NCBI GenBank assembly: GCA_964036295.1
Contig: OZ038463.1
Location: 6,935,274-6,999,273, forward strand
Length of the DNA: 64,000 nucleotides
DNA from: Plumapathes pennacea
Lineage: Eukaryota > Cnidaria > Anthozoa > Antipatharia > Myriopathidae
Reading direction: 5' to 3'
This document shows positions 36,613 to 47,653 of this stretch, one piece after another. The notes below the pieces were generated by a model. That model searched no databases and was not told the DNA's origin. It saw only the letters and a program-made list of their open reading frames with translations. The translations under genes and the position numbers were made by a program. Numbering within the stretch: position 1 is the first letter of the stretch; each line of letters begins with the position of its first letter.

Positions 36613-38434
36613 GTTTCGGCTACCGTATTCGCTCAGAGCAATCGGAACTTGGAGTCTTGAATGATTTAGTCAGATGTCTTATTTTTTCTTTCAAGATTTA
36701 AACTATAACAAATGCTGTAATCTGACACGCGGTGATTGCAGAGAGAATCGTTCACAAGCCCTTAGAACTATGACTAGGTCTGAAGCCCGTGTATAATTTG
36801 AAGTAAACCGTTCAAGTTTTGCTTTGATTCTGGGAGAAATCATGCTGTTTTGAGCGGGTTCACATACAAAACAATTCGAGCTCATTAAATATACATGCCC
36901 GAATCCGGAGCGTGCAGTCCAGAGTAAAAACAAATTGCACAGGAAGCCTATTTAATTGGACTGCCTATGAATTCAAAATTGGAAACTCAGTGTTCCTTTT
37001 TTCCCGTACTACGACGGCCGACCAACTTTAAAATTTGAGTATTAAATTTTGAGAACGTGCTTGGCAGACTGTATGAATTAATTTGACGTGCAGACCGTGG
37101 GAAATACGTACGGCGTCACGCAATCGACTCTTTTTTCAACGCAAAAGTATAACACACACCATTCTTTTTCTCCTTCCTTTGCGTGTAGCACTTGATTTCG
37201 AAGAAAAGATTGAGTCAACATTTCGGTAAAACAAAGGCTACTCTTGTTGGGAGTACCAAAGTAAAAGTCCCATCAATGGCAGAGCGAGGGGGTATCTGCG
37301 ATTATCGTATTTCTAGTTAAGAAAAGAACAAGCGAAAAGAAAGGAAAAGGCTTTAGAGACAGACGTAGACAATCAGATAAGTAGAGAGGTGGTTTCAGAG
37401 GACTATTCTCTTGTTCCGCGTTTTAGGTGTTGGGGCTATCACTAAAACGCGGAATGGGAAAAAAATAAAGGTTCGAGCTGGTTTCGGTAGTGTAATGTGC
37501 CATTCCACGTTTTAGCATTTAGGGCTGCATTCTGCCATTCCACGTTTTAGGATTTGGAGGCATATTCCGCCGTTCCACGTTTTAGGGTCACCCGGATTGA
37601 CATGTTTACAGATTACGCAAGGAGACGACAAGTCACTTATGCGAGAAGGTTTGACCAGTAAGTAGTTTAATGTGAAAGGCAGTGATTTGACACAAAATTT
37701 AGTTTACTTGTTTAGTTTCTAAAGAAATGATAAAGAAGTTCGACCGAGGCTCCTTACAATACAGAATTACTTAACTTCCCCTGGTTCCAGATTCTCGATT
37801 GATATAAACGAGTCTCGATTAATACAAACGAGTCTCGATTGATATCAACGAGACTCGATGTAACGAGGTACTTTTTCAGTCGTGCTGGTTTACTTAAATC
37901 GAGTACGTTTATTTTTAACGAGTCTCGTTTCCCAGGAACCGGGAATGATCCGCTCCTTAAAGATGTTTTCCGAGAAGAACGGCGGCGACGAAGCAAGCGG
38001 AAATGACCTCTGGGGGCGCGAGGTAGCAACCTCACTTCCATGAGTTCAGCTGAACTTCGTCAATGATTAGTTAATGTTTAACAAACACGAGTGGCGATCG
38101 CGAACGAGAAGAACTGGCATAGAAGTGAAGTTGCTACCTCGCGCCCCAATGGTTCCCTCGTCACCGCTCCCCTGTGCCGCTCTCTGCCGAGCCTTCGCCG
38201 CACTCTTCATTGGCAAGCGAGGAAACTCTGAAACCAATATATACTTAACGAAAGATTTCTCCTGAACAGTATAGGTTTGCTTCCAATTATATAATTATTA
38301 GACATAGTTTTATAAAACTCGACAAAAATAAGCAAGCGTCGTGAAAAATGTACATGAACTCTGCTCAGCAACAATTATGTGAACACTGCCATTACAAAAC
38401 AAATGAACTAATCGTGTCATCGGACCGCACAACA

Positions 38435-38673
38435 GGGCCCGGTTTTTTGAAAGCCGATTAAGCTAATCCAGGATTAACGAAATTTTTCTTGTAAACTCTC
38501 TGCCAATAAACTGCAGGGTTTTATTCGAAGATGGATTAGAAAGCTTTTTCCAGTTTAAAACGTTATCAGTAAAGTCCTGTGAACGAAAACTTCACGTTTT
38601 CAGGATTATAAATAACAAGAAAGTTTAGACCTAATCCAGGGTTAGCCTAATCGTGTTTTGAAAAACCGAGCCC
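38435..38673. mobile_element. 239-bp MITE with GGGCCCGGTTTTT ends
   Basis: The termini GGGCCCGGTTTTTTGAAA and the complement of GGGCTCGGTTTTTCAAAA are inverted repeats. AACA flanks both sides (38431-38434, 38674-38677). The left arm has the uninterrupted site near 13095. Short sub-terminal pairs such as GATTAAGC continue the symmetry. Confidence 0.75.
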
Positions 38674-39474
38674 AACATAATTTAATAAACAGCAATAATA
38701 AAAGCATCGGCGAAAAAACGGAACTCCATATCAACTAAATCCCAGTTTTCACAAGCGACGCAAGCAAAAAGTTAAGTAACGCAAAATGCTAAACAGTATG
38801 CGTTAAGTGAAAATTTACCAGCACAAGCCCAAGAATAACTAAAATTCTCCGAATTGTGTTTGCGTTTAAATGTGTCAGAGTACTTTAAATTGCTCAGAGT
38901 CTGAGTGTTTCCACCGTGAAATAAGGACTCTTGTGCTTTAGTTCACTTGCGTTTGTGCTTGCGTTTCCGTTTAGCCTAAGGGGAGGACTCTAACTTGTGT
39001 TGCTGTACAGATACATACTAATATATAATTGTGGGACGTTATAACGCTTACCCCTGCACTATATTACTTTTAGTTGACGCAGTTAGTATTATTTTTTAGG
39101 TCGTTACGGCGGCATTATCCCTACTGGTTAGCCTGGCTATACTCTCTCGTAAAACAAAACACAAATAGTTGCATTAATGCATAATATTCAAATGCATAAA
39201 CATACGCTTAAAAATAGCATTCTTACTAGTCTTAATTATAAAAACGCAAATATATGGTGCACACATAAAAAAAGACAAAGCACAAAGAATATATATATAG
39301 CAACACGCAAAATAATAAACTGACACATAAAAGAAATAGTCGAGTAATACTGACACCGCCACTGTTCAGACACAAAAAAGATAGAATAATTACTCCAAAC
39401 ACGATACCACACACACACACACACACAACAAAAACATATAAGCATCAGCATATGCCGTCTCCTTCCAACTCCTC

Positions 39475-39813
39475 TCAAGGAGTAAAGGTAAAGGTTGGAC
39501 CAGCATTGGGTCCAATTCCCGGGTTTCCATCGTCATCAATCGGAGTGCGCACCAGGTTCTTCAAGTGTAACTGAACCGTTTTCATGAGTCCAAGAGCGTC
39601 GTCCATTCGTTCGTCTCCTCCACCGTTAAACGCATCGTGCAAAACTCTGAGTAGCTTTGTGTAAGCTTTGTTAAAGAGAACAGCGTTGAAGTGTGCACGA
39701 GAGCCTGGCTTGTACATAGACATCTTAGGACTGTTGATCATTGGCCACACACTGCCTTTGTCAAAAGGGATTTTGGGGCCATCGAAGGCGAAGGTGTAAT
39801 TGATATTACATTC
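39475..39813 (-). CDS. Ferritin-like (VioB-like) gene, last exon
   Basis: The acceptor TTTTTATGTAG precedes 39813 and the exon opens in phase 0 with ECNINYTFAFDGPKIPFD. It continues through SPKMSMYKPGSRAHFNAVLF to TFTFTP and a stop at 39475, 113 codons including the stop. The pseudogene copy at 12127-12313 has the same start. This is the C-terminal tail that follows the ferritin-like and linker regions. Nothing in it suggests a membrane segment. Confidence 0.75.
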   Translation of the reverse strand, partial: ECNINYTFAFDGPKIPFDKGSVWPMINSPKMSMYKPGSRAHFNAVLFNKAYTKLLRVLHDAFNGGGDERMDDALGLMKTVQLHLKNLVRTPIDDDGNPGIGPNAGPTFTFTP

Positions 39814-40274
39814 CTACATAAAAACAATGGGAAAATGTATATATATTTGTTAATATAAAGTTTTTGTAATGATATCCCCAGAAAGATGATTGACTTCGAC
39901 AGTCTTTTCATGCCTTATAGAGAACTACAGCACTTTTTAGTGAACAGGAGGTACACAAAAATACGTGACCCTCCCCAAACTCCTGCTATAATTTTTTAAG
40001 GCCCTCCCCTTTTGGGTTACATAAACTAGTGACCTTCCTCACCCCCCTCCCCCATTCTAAATTACACACGCACACGGACGTTTAGCGTATTATCAAATAC
40101 AAAAATGTTTTACGACCGCGTCGACGCAGACCAAAATCGTAAAAAGTGAAAAGACAATGAATTATTTGGAGAATAAGCAGTCGACTTACATTCGATAGGT
40201 AGCATTACTAACGTGCCTTCTCTAGAATACAAATGTTTTTAATATTTAACAAAAGCCATGCTTTTCTTGCTTAC

Positions 40275-40558
40275 CTTTTTTATAAGCTTTGTAGCTGCCA
40301 CATCGTCTGACTGTAGTTTTCGATCTTTGTGGATACGCATTTGGTGTTTCTCGACAATGCACTCAAATAGGTAATAATGCGACAGCTGCCTTTTCTTGTC
40401 AAATGCATGGAAAGGATTGCATACAGAAGACCCTTCTCCTTGTTCTACAATTTCATTAATTGCAGCCAAGGCAGATTTCAAGTCGGTAACTTTGATTAAC
40501 TTCCCGAGTCCATAACTGTTTTTAAACTTCTTCCACTGCAGTTGCCTACTTTCAACAC
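40275..40558 (-). CDS. Ferritin-like (VioB-like) gene, penultimate exon
   Basis: The acceptor ACATTTAG precedes 40558 and the donor GTAAGC follows 40275. The exon starts in phase 1, completing the glycine codon left by exon 41625, and ends in phase 0. The translation includes VTDLKSALAAINEIVEQGEG, NPFHAFDKKRQLSHYYLFEC and IVEKHQMRIHKDRKL. Length is 284 bp. The region fits the part of VioB-like proteins after the ferritin-like core. The paralogue at 11514-11627 lacks the middle. Confidence 0.75.
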
Positions 40559-40684
40559 CTAAATGTATAATATAAAATGAGTGTGAGTTATGGTGCCTGC
40601 AGTCATTTTTCATTTGACGTAATCATAGCACATTTAAAGATTCTATCAATTTATAAGGGCGCGTGATTTAAAAGTCGAGTATTA

Positions 40685-40770
40685 ATGCACATGTATACAG
40701 AAACAAACCATCGCACCGATATCGCGAAGGTCATGGGTTCTATTTGTTGAAGCCCATACTTTTCCTTGAA
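40685..40770. repeat. Possible SINE-like remnant in intron
   Basis: ACCGATATCGCGAAGGTCAT followed by GGGTTCTATTTG resembles a B-box-containing repeat I associate with coral genomes. The paralogue is at about 11325-11390 reversed. No complete tRNA-like fold was drawn. Confidence 0.3.
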
Positions 40771-41624
40771 AGGATCACAAATTACTGTCATTTTCTGTTC
40801 ATAGATACACATATAATATAATACCTACTTAGAGACAAAAGAGTGATTGCCCTTTCCAAAAGTCCACTTTTCAAGACATACAATATACATCTACTTAGGT
40901 TTTGAAGTGGTTCCCCAGAGAAACTTTCTTCGCTTAAGTCGGTTGGAGATAAGAAGGCCGATCGACTGCCAATTAATAATTATTGTTTTATTGTTTGGGG
41001 GGGAGGAGGAGGGGGACCCGTACAATAAAAGTTCGACTGACACCCGACCCCTAACCAGCACTATTTGATGCTGAGCCCCCTACCAAAACCCGTGGTAATT
41101 TTGACCCCTAAGAGGTACGACAAGCATCCCCGTCCTTTTTTATCCTCGGGCCGTCACCCTCTTACCATCCAACACACACGCTCAATCCGCACATATGGAC
41201 CTAAACCAGCGCGAGCTCAACATTTGTTCTGAATTACAATTCTACTGGTAAGTGGCCCGGCAGACTTTATCAAACTCTCTTGATCAAACGCTCTTAACTA
41301 ATATATAGAGGATATTACAGGGCGGCGCGAAGATATGAATTTTATTTTCGAGTGGTAAAATATTGTTTTTACTACGAGAAAATAAAATCCGTTTCTTCAA
41401 GCCGCCGTGTAATTTTCTTTTTATTATATTAACCACGAGTGTTTTACGAGAAATTGCACAAACAACCGTGCAAAAGCGGGAAATGATGCCAACGATATCC
41501 TCACTAGTGAGGATATGGAAAATACGCCACTCGGGTCCCGGAGCTTCGTATGGATTTTACGCACCGTATGTTTTCCAGTAAAACACTCGTGTCTATATGA
41601 TAAAAAAGTATTAGTTATTCTTAC

Positions 41625-42936
41625 CTCGTGAAAATAGGTTTTCGTGTCGGTGGTGCAAAACCCTTAACTGCTTTATAACATGTCTGTAGAACGAACCGAT
41701 GCTATTGGATTCGTCGATAAATGAAGGCTGGACGTCTTGGTTTGAAACAGCATAAAGCAAATTTCTTGCTCGGTTTTGGGTCAGCGTTTGACCTCTGTAA
41801 TCAAAGGCTGGCTTGTGCTCCGAATTGAAAGAAGCTTCTTCTGGTTGAACATCATTAGAATGATTGTCCGCCGGCATGTAAGACGGCTGTTCAATCTTCA
41901 TAAAAACGTTCCTGATAAGCGACAAGGAGCAGGCCTCGATGGGAACGACAAGATCAGGTTGAACTCCACCGGGCAGCTGTGAAGGATAATCTGGGATAAA
42001 GCCATCATAATAGAGGTTGGGTTGGCCTCCGATCGCGTTCAGGATGTTTGCTACGAGCCCCATGTGTAACATTTCTTGAACGAGGACAGTTTTAAGAATA
42101 AACTGTACCTCAGAGTTACAGATATCTTTAATTGTAGCCAGGGCCGTCAGATACGGTGGAATAGTAGCGTGCTCGAGTTCCAGGGCAATTTGCAAGTCTT
42201 TTTTTAGCTGTTTAATGGTGTAGTCGGCGGTACTCCAGTGCCCTATAGGAAGATCTGGGCTATCCAACCAACGGTTAATAACCTTCAGCTTGGCCTTTGA
42301 AAGGTCACGGGTGGCGGGCATGTAGTTTGCATTGTGAATTGGCAAATTGAGGGTCATCTTTATGACGACCTTATGACTTTTTACCTGGTAGTAGTCTCCA
42401 AGATCGACAAAATTCTCGGTCATGACAGGGTACAGAACTGCGTACTGCTTAAATATGGGGTAGATTTCTCCCAGCCATGTCGGACACGGAAAGTCGGGGT
42501 AGTAGTCATAAACTTTAATCACTACGACGTTATCAACAAGGCTTTTGTCATTAGCAGGGGGACCACCAGTCACGCTGTAGCAGAAGCCGTATAACTGACC
42601 ATCAATGTAACCACGCCGCTGCTTCTGATTGATAGTCTTAATTTTCACAGTGGCAATTCCGTTTCCGTCTGTCTTGATCTTTCCAGGCTTAGGTAAACGA
42701 GGAAGTCCCAAAGGTGGCCAGCCCTTAGGTACTCCGAACACCTTCAAGCACTCCTGGAATTCTATCTCTTTGTTCTGGGCTTCCCGCCCAAATTGAGTCA
42801 CCACAAATTGAAATTCAGCGACGTCGCCTGCTTCATAACGGTTAGTCCATCTGCTAAACGGGTGCACATGAAGTCCAGTCTGGTGTTCTGCCAGGAGCAC
42901 CCTAGAGCAAGTTACTTCTGGCCAATTACCTTTTAC
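41625..42936 (-). CDS. Ferritin-like (VioB-like) gene, exon with catalytic-type core
   Basis: The acceptor (ATATTGCAACAG) precedes 42936 and the donor GTAAGA follows 41625; start phase 0, end phase 1. The first ~200 codons are a beta-rich segment. The ferritin-like core follows: ALELEHATIPPYLTALATIK (about 42185-42130) supplies E and E-x-H ligands, and LVQEMLHMGLVANILNAIGG (about 42084-42025) supplies the second E-x-x-H. These are the helices of the iminophenyl-pyruvate dimer synthase/VioB family. In bacteria VioB couples oxidised tryptophan imines in violacein synthesis; the animal substrate is unknown. The exon is intact. Upstream exons lie 14.4 kb away at 57293-58564. The open frame could also start at 42969, but that would be intron. 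Confidence 0.85.
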
Positions 42937-43029
42937 CTGTTGCAATATAATAATTAGATAGAAACTCAAAAGAAGAAAGGGAGGAAGAACGAAAGGCCGG
43001 GGAAATAGAAGAAGAGGGTTTTATGAGTT

Positions 43030-44100
43030 GCTGTCGTTTATACGTACTGTAGATTTACTCAGGGATGCTCAAGAAACTTCTCGAAGGCGGGTTCAAAACA
43101 AGAAATTTCCGTAAAAAATGAAGTATCAGCCGGATAACTTTAATCTGAAATTTTTGGAGCGTGACAGTTTATGAGTTTCGATCGCGCTCAGCTCGCTCAC
43201 CAGAGTCTACCAGCTGGATTTGGTCAGAGCCATTAACAATTCCTTGCTATAAACTGTGGCTGTCATTCACCAAAGTCACGGGATTGAATAGATAAACCAT
43301 TCAAATGTCCAATCTTGATGACTCCTGTCAAACCGCCTGTCAGTTATAGATCTGTGCGCGGGTTTGCAAAGCTGCCAGTTTCATTCAAAAATGTTTTTTG
43401 GATGTGTCTTGGCAATCCGGGTCTTCCCTGACTTGCTAATAAGTAACAGTGAAAGCAGTGAGGACGACTTCTCTTCAAAGGCAGCAAAAGGCCACTAATT
43501 CGAGGTGCATGGCAGGACTTGTACTGTCGTCGAATATATAAACTAATCACTCGAGTACTTGCTGGAATTTTAGAACCGACAACAAAGTAGTTGATCTGTT
43601 GAATTTATCCGTGTTTGGATCTGAAGAGTTTTCCGATAAATGTCAGCCATAGAGGGAAAACCACTGGGTTATAAAGGAGCCCAAATTATATGTGCGAGTT
43701 CGCTGATCTTAACACAGTCTGGAGGTTTACAAGCTGGCTTAGCAGAATAACACATTGGAGCTATGGTATGTGACTTTCTTAATACAAACTGCTCGTAATT
43801 ACCCAAAATAGCCTTCCTGCTAAGAAGATAGGAAAGCGTCGGTGTAGATTGCTTTTCACTGAACCGCCCATTGACCATCTGTTGTAGTGACGATGTCTTT
43901 CTTCGTCGAGCCGAATTGCAGACTGTTGTTTTGTGTTGTATACATCTATGTCCAGGATACTATAGTTAGTTTCGGAATGTTTCTACAGTCCCTGGTTCCT
44001 CGGGATTGCCGTTTACTAAAGATGGTAGCAATCCGAGTCGTGGTGAAATCACGCCGGACAATTTTTGAGCGCAGGCATTTAGGTGAAGACTTCCAGTAAC
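43030..44100. other. Intronic, nothing recognised
   Basis: Similarity to the pseudogene-copy intron stops near 43030. Short frames at 43344-43550 and 43669-43878 (minus) carry no motif I know. Confidence 0.4.
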
Positions 44101-44905
44101 GCCATCAGCATGCTCATAATGCGAAAATTATGGTCATATGTTCCGGTCGTGGGAAGGACGAGGAATTAGTCTTGGAGGAAATTAAACTATAATTTCGATA
44201 GTGCAAACACCCTTCTTCAATTATCAATCAGTGCAAATTGTGTAGCTTTGCCTGCGTTGACAATAACCGTAAATAGAAACACGCAAAGACGCCGCGTAAT
44301 CTAAAAATAACAGAAGCTGTATGGAGTATTCTCATGCGCGCTGACTTACAATTTTGTTTTTTCGTGGGAAGCGCGAAACTTAAAGTTCAAAATTCGACTA
44401 ACTAAAAATTGCCGAGTGAAATAGTTGAACTTACATTTAAGAGCCACGCAAATTGTGCAGCGGTTCGAATCACGAAGCATTTGGAGCATGGGTTGAAATT
44501 TACCTGACTTTGTCCTGACTTTGGCTGACTTTGTCGCACTGTACACGCCATCAGATGCTCATAATGTGAAAATTATGGTCAATTGTTTCGGTCGAGGGAA
44601 GGACGAGGAAAAAACTAAACCATAAGCTCGATAGTGCAAAGACCCTTCTTCAATATTATCAATCCGTGCAAACTGTGCGGCATCGCTTGCAGTCATAAAC
44701 AGACGAGGAAAAAAAACACGCGAAGACGCCGCGTAATCTAAAAATAACAGAAGCTGTATGGAGTTTTCCGGTTCGCCGACTTGCAATTTTGTTTCTTCGT
44801 GGGAAGCGTAAAACTTAAAACTCCGAATTTGACTACGTAAAAAAATGTCGAGTTAAACGGTTGCAATTTTATTTCAGAGTCACGCAAATTGTGCGGTGGT
44901 TCTGT
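44101..44905. repeat. Two direct copies of a ~360-bp repeat
   Basis: Units 44101-44465 and 44548-44905 share GCTCATAATGCGAAAATTAT-like starts, GACGCCGCGTAATCTAAAAA and GAGCCACGCAAATTGTGC-like ends. They are separated by about 80 bp. Confidence 0.7.
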
Positions 44906-45019
44906 AAACCATGCACTGCTTTGTCAAAGTTTCATCTCCATACATTTCTCTCTTAAAATTGTGTGTTCACGAACGCGGCATTTTTCTGAGTGTGGCGTAT
45001 CAATGTGCATGCGTGAAAC

Positions 45020-46491
45020 GATTTCTGGCCATGAAAACTGGAAACACAACAGTCTCGCGAAGCTCATCTTCAAAATAGAAGGGAACACGGGCAATCGTGG
45101 AAACGATTGAACAGTCAACTACGACTCAAGAAGTGAACAGAATCGTGTCGATGAAACGACTCCGCAAAGAGGACAGCGCGCATGAATGCCGATCAAAAGG
45201 GACATGAACAGAACACCACGTGAAGGGAATTGGTAACTTCAAGAGAAAAAGCGGGCTGAAGAACAGACTCCGCAAAAGAGACCTGAAAGAAACAGCGCAT
45301 GAAAGCGGAACACCGTGACAAATTGCAAGTACGCCGTCTATATTCTATAGAAAAGTATCGAACAGTTATTTTTCTTTTACAGCGGATGAATCAATGTTTA
45401 CAAGATGAAGGAATAAATTTGTAAGCTAGGTCCCTTACTAAAATTAAAAAAAAATTTTCGAGTGAAATTTAACGTGGAATTCACGAGTCAGGCAGTGAAT
45501 TTTTCTTGAATTGCATAAGTCAAAGAAAAACAATGAAATTATATTTTCACGCTTCAGCGCGCGCGAGAAAGCCATTGCAAAGTTAAACTGTCAAGAACCA
45601 GCAAATTAGGAATCAAGTTGAGATTCAAGATCACAGTCACTTTTATTGAACCTTGTGGTGTGACTAATCGTTGTTATAAATGCCCTTTGAAGACAAGAAA
45701 AGTTCTATTCAACAAAACCTGTTTCACTTATAATTTATAACAAATCACCACGAAATCTGAAGACAAGATCGTTGTCATTGAACACCGATGTTCAAGCACG
45801 TAAATTGGTGCCGACAGCTGATAGAAAAAACTTGTGTGAAAGAAGAAGTCCAAACAAGACGTTACAAAAATATAACCGATAAGTACCTGGATGTTTTTGC
45901 TTCATAGTTCACACCGAAATGCTCAGCTTTTAGCTAAAAAGTCAGTCAACTATGTTTGATTCATTATTTACAGCGTGCTTGCTCGCGTAGACACACGTCA
46001 TCCATGCAATTCTGGGAGAAATTATGCTGTTTTGAGCGGGTTCACAAGAAAACAATTTGAGTTCATTAAATATGCAAGTCTGAGTCCATTGCATGCATTC
46101 CAGAGTAAAAAAAAAATCGCACAGAAAACCTAACTGCCTATGAATTCAAAACTGAAAAATCAGTGTTCCTTTTTTCCCGTACTACGGCGGCCGACCATCT
46201 TCACAATTCCAGTACTAAATGTTTGAGAATGTGCCCTGCAGACTGCATAAATTAATTTGCCATGTCGACCGTGAGAAATACGTACGGCGTCACGCAATCG
46301 ATTTTTTTTTTCAACGCAAAAGTATAGCACACACCATATTTTTCTCCTTTCTTTGTGTGCAGCACTGGACTTCGAAGAAAAGATTGCGTCAAAACGTCGG
46401 TAAAACAAAGGCTTCTCTTGATGAACAGTAGCAAAGTAATAGTCCAATCAATGCCAGAGCGAGGGAGTATCTGCGATTATCGTATTTATAG
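45020..46491 (+). mobile_element. Helitron-like remnant 3
   Basis: The left part (45028-45345) is a broken copy of the basic helitron-associated coding region, with CAACAGTCTCGCGAAGCTCA near 45049. The right part (46010-46491) matches 36830-37316 and ends GCGATTATCGTATTTATAG, a mutated CTAG terminus. The 5' end was not located and 45400-46000 is AT-rich with nothing recognised. Confidence 0.5.
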
Positions 46492-46513
46492 TTGTATGTA
46501 AAATCATTTAACC

Positions 46514-46587
46514 TAAGACTAGACTGGCCTTGCCAGTGAGCTCGCGGCGTGAGTTGGGTCGAGACCAGGATATTTAATGGAAAGTAG
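46514..46587 (+). repeat. R1 repeat copy B, left portion
   Basis: The sequence from CTAGACTGGCCTTGCCAGTG to GGAAAGTAG is the left part of an R1 copy cut by the 8.2-kb transposon. The remainder is 54791-55012. The last TAG (46585-46587) is the left target duplication. Confidence 0.8.
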
Positions 46588-46785
46588 TAGTGGAGCTGAT
46601 ATGTGCAGAATTTGGACCGAGTTGTTCACTTTTAGTTAAAAGCACCAAACTTGCAGGAAATATTCATTTTGTCATACTAATAAATATCTGATATAGTGCC
46701 ATCGCGAAATTTGCTGCTAACTCCAGTTAAAGGGGGTTTCCAAAATGGCCGCCCTCTTGACCGGAAGTCAAATTCGATATTACCA
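46588..46785 (+). repeat. Left terminal inverted repeat
   Basis: Starts TAGTGGAGCTGATATGTGCA; conserved blocks TTGTTCACTTTTAGTTAAAA, GATATAGTGCCATCGCGAAA and CAAAATGGCCGCC pair with the right end. Identity to the right TIR is visibly high but with several indels. Confidence 0.85.
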
Positions 46786-47653
46786 AGAGTGGTAAAATTT
46801 AGACTTTAAATGTATTTTACGAATGCTAACATGTCCATATATATTTATCATCATATCATGAGCCTGGGATTTTAAAGCAGTGTCGCAAATATTTTGGTTT
46901 GTTTTGTGTCACCTCTACGCTGAACCGGAAGTGAGAGGTGACTTGAATGAAAGTGTTATAAAGTGTTTGAAATCATGTTAACTATTCAACAATTCTTGAA
47001 GTTTAATTTAAAGGTACTAGGCTCCTGGCATTTAGAAAATATTTTAGCTTTTTCTGTCCAATGGTGGAGGACGCACACATAACAAAACAGTTGCTAGTAC
47101 CCAGGAGTCTTAAGCTTGCGGAGCCGTGGCCGTTTGTTATCTGGGTACTAAGCTACCCACAGTTCAAGGTTATATCTAATTTGGATACTGGAGACGCCAT
47201 TTTCTCATCGACTGATCAGAAAAGGGCGAATTAAAATGTGATGTATAGCTTCGACACTATTCAACAAAATCAAAGCTAAAGCACTAAGATACAAGTTTAC
47301 AACTGCAATATTGGAAAGCTAACTGGAAAGGATGGTTTGATCATCACTGTATACACTGTAAATATCTGCTGATAAGTTTTTAACATGTTATAAATAATTA
47401 AAGTAAAGCTATTGTAGGTCCCAAGTTTCCTTCTAAAGTCATTTGCTAGCTTTAATGTTTCAATCACCGGTAAGTCACCACAATTTAATACGAACAACGG
47501 AGGAGAGACTTGCAAATAATTTGCAAATTTTAAATAAAAAATGTATTCAAAATTTCGAACACTGGAACCACTAAGAACTACAGATTTCGACGCAGCAGTT
47601 TAATACCTGGTTTTGTAATTCTGAATACTGAATCTTGAACTTTCAGTAAAGCA
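46786..47653. other. 5' leader of the transposon
   Basis: No reading frame or repeat is evident between the left TIR and the first ATG. The promoter of the large gene is expected here but I cannot point to a specific element. Confidence 0.4.

Larger units (their letters stand above)
33652..37316 (+). mobile_element. Helitron-like rolling-circle element 2
   Basis: It begins TCCCCGAGCGAAGCGAGGGT and ends GCGATTATCGTATTTCTAG, the same termini as the element at 172-3397. The left arm of the inverted duplication lacks it at about 14515, where the flanking GGAAAAAAT and AGAAAAG-type sequences are adjacent. Inside are a helitron-protein remnant, a small TIR element and a jockey/CR1-like LINE. The 3' part (36830-37316) matches 46010-46491. 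TTAA on both sides leaves a short target duplication possible. Confidence 0.6.
30122..41085 (-). repeat. Right arm of the large inverted duplication
   Basis: This is the reverse-complement partner of 10990-17330. It differs by insertions that the left arm lacks: 30966-32066, 33652-37316 and 38435-38673. The last two exons of the intact ferritin-like gene lie in this arm, so it preserves the intact state while the left copy decayed. Confidence 0.8.

Noticed and set aside
44445-44480. tRNA-like B box (GGTTCGAATC)
   Set aside because: No A box or foldable tRNA sequence at the right distance.
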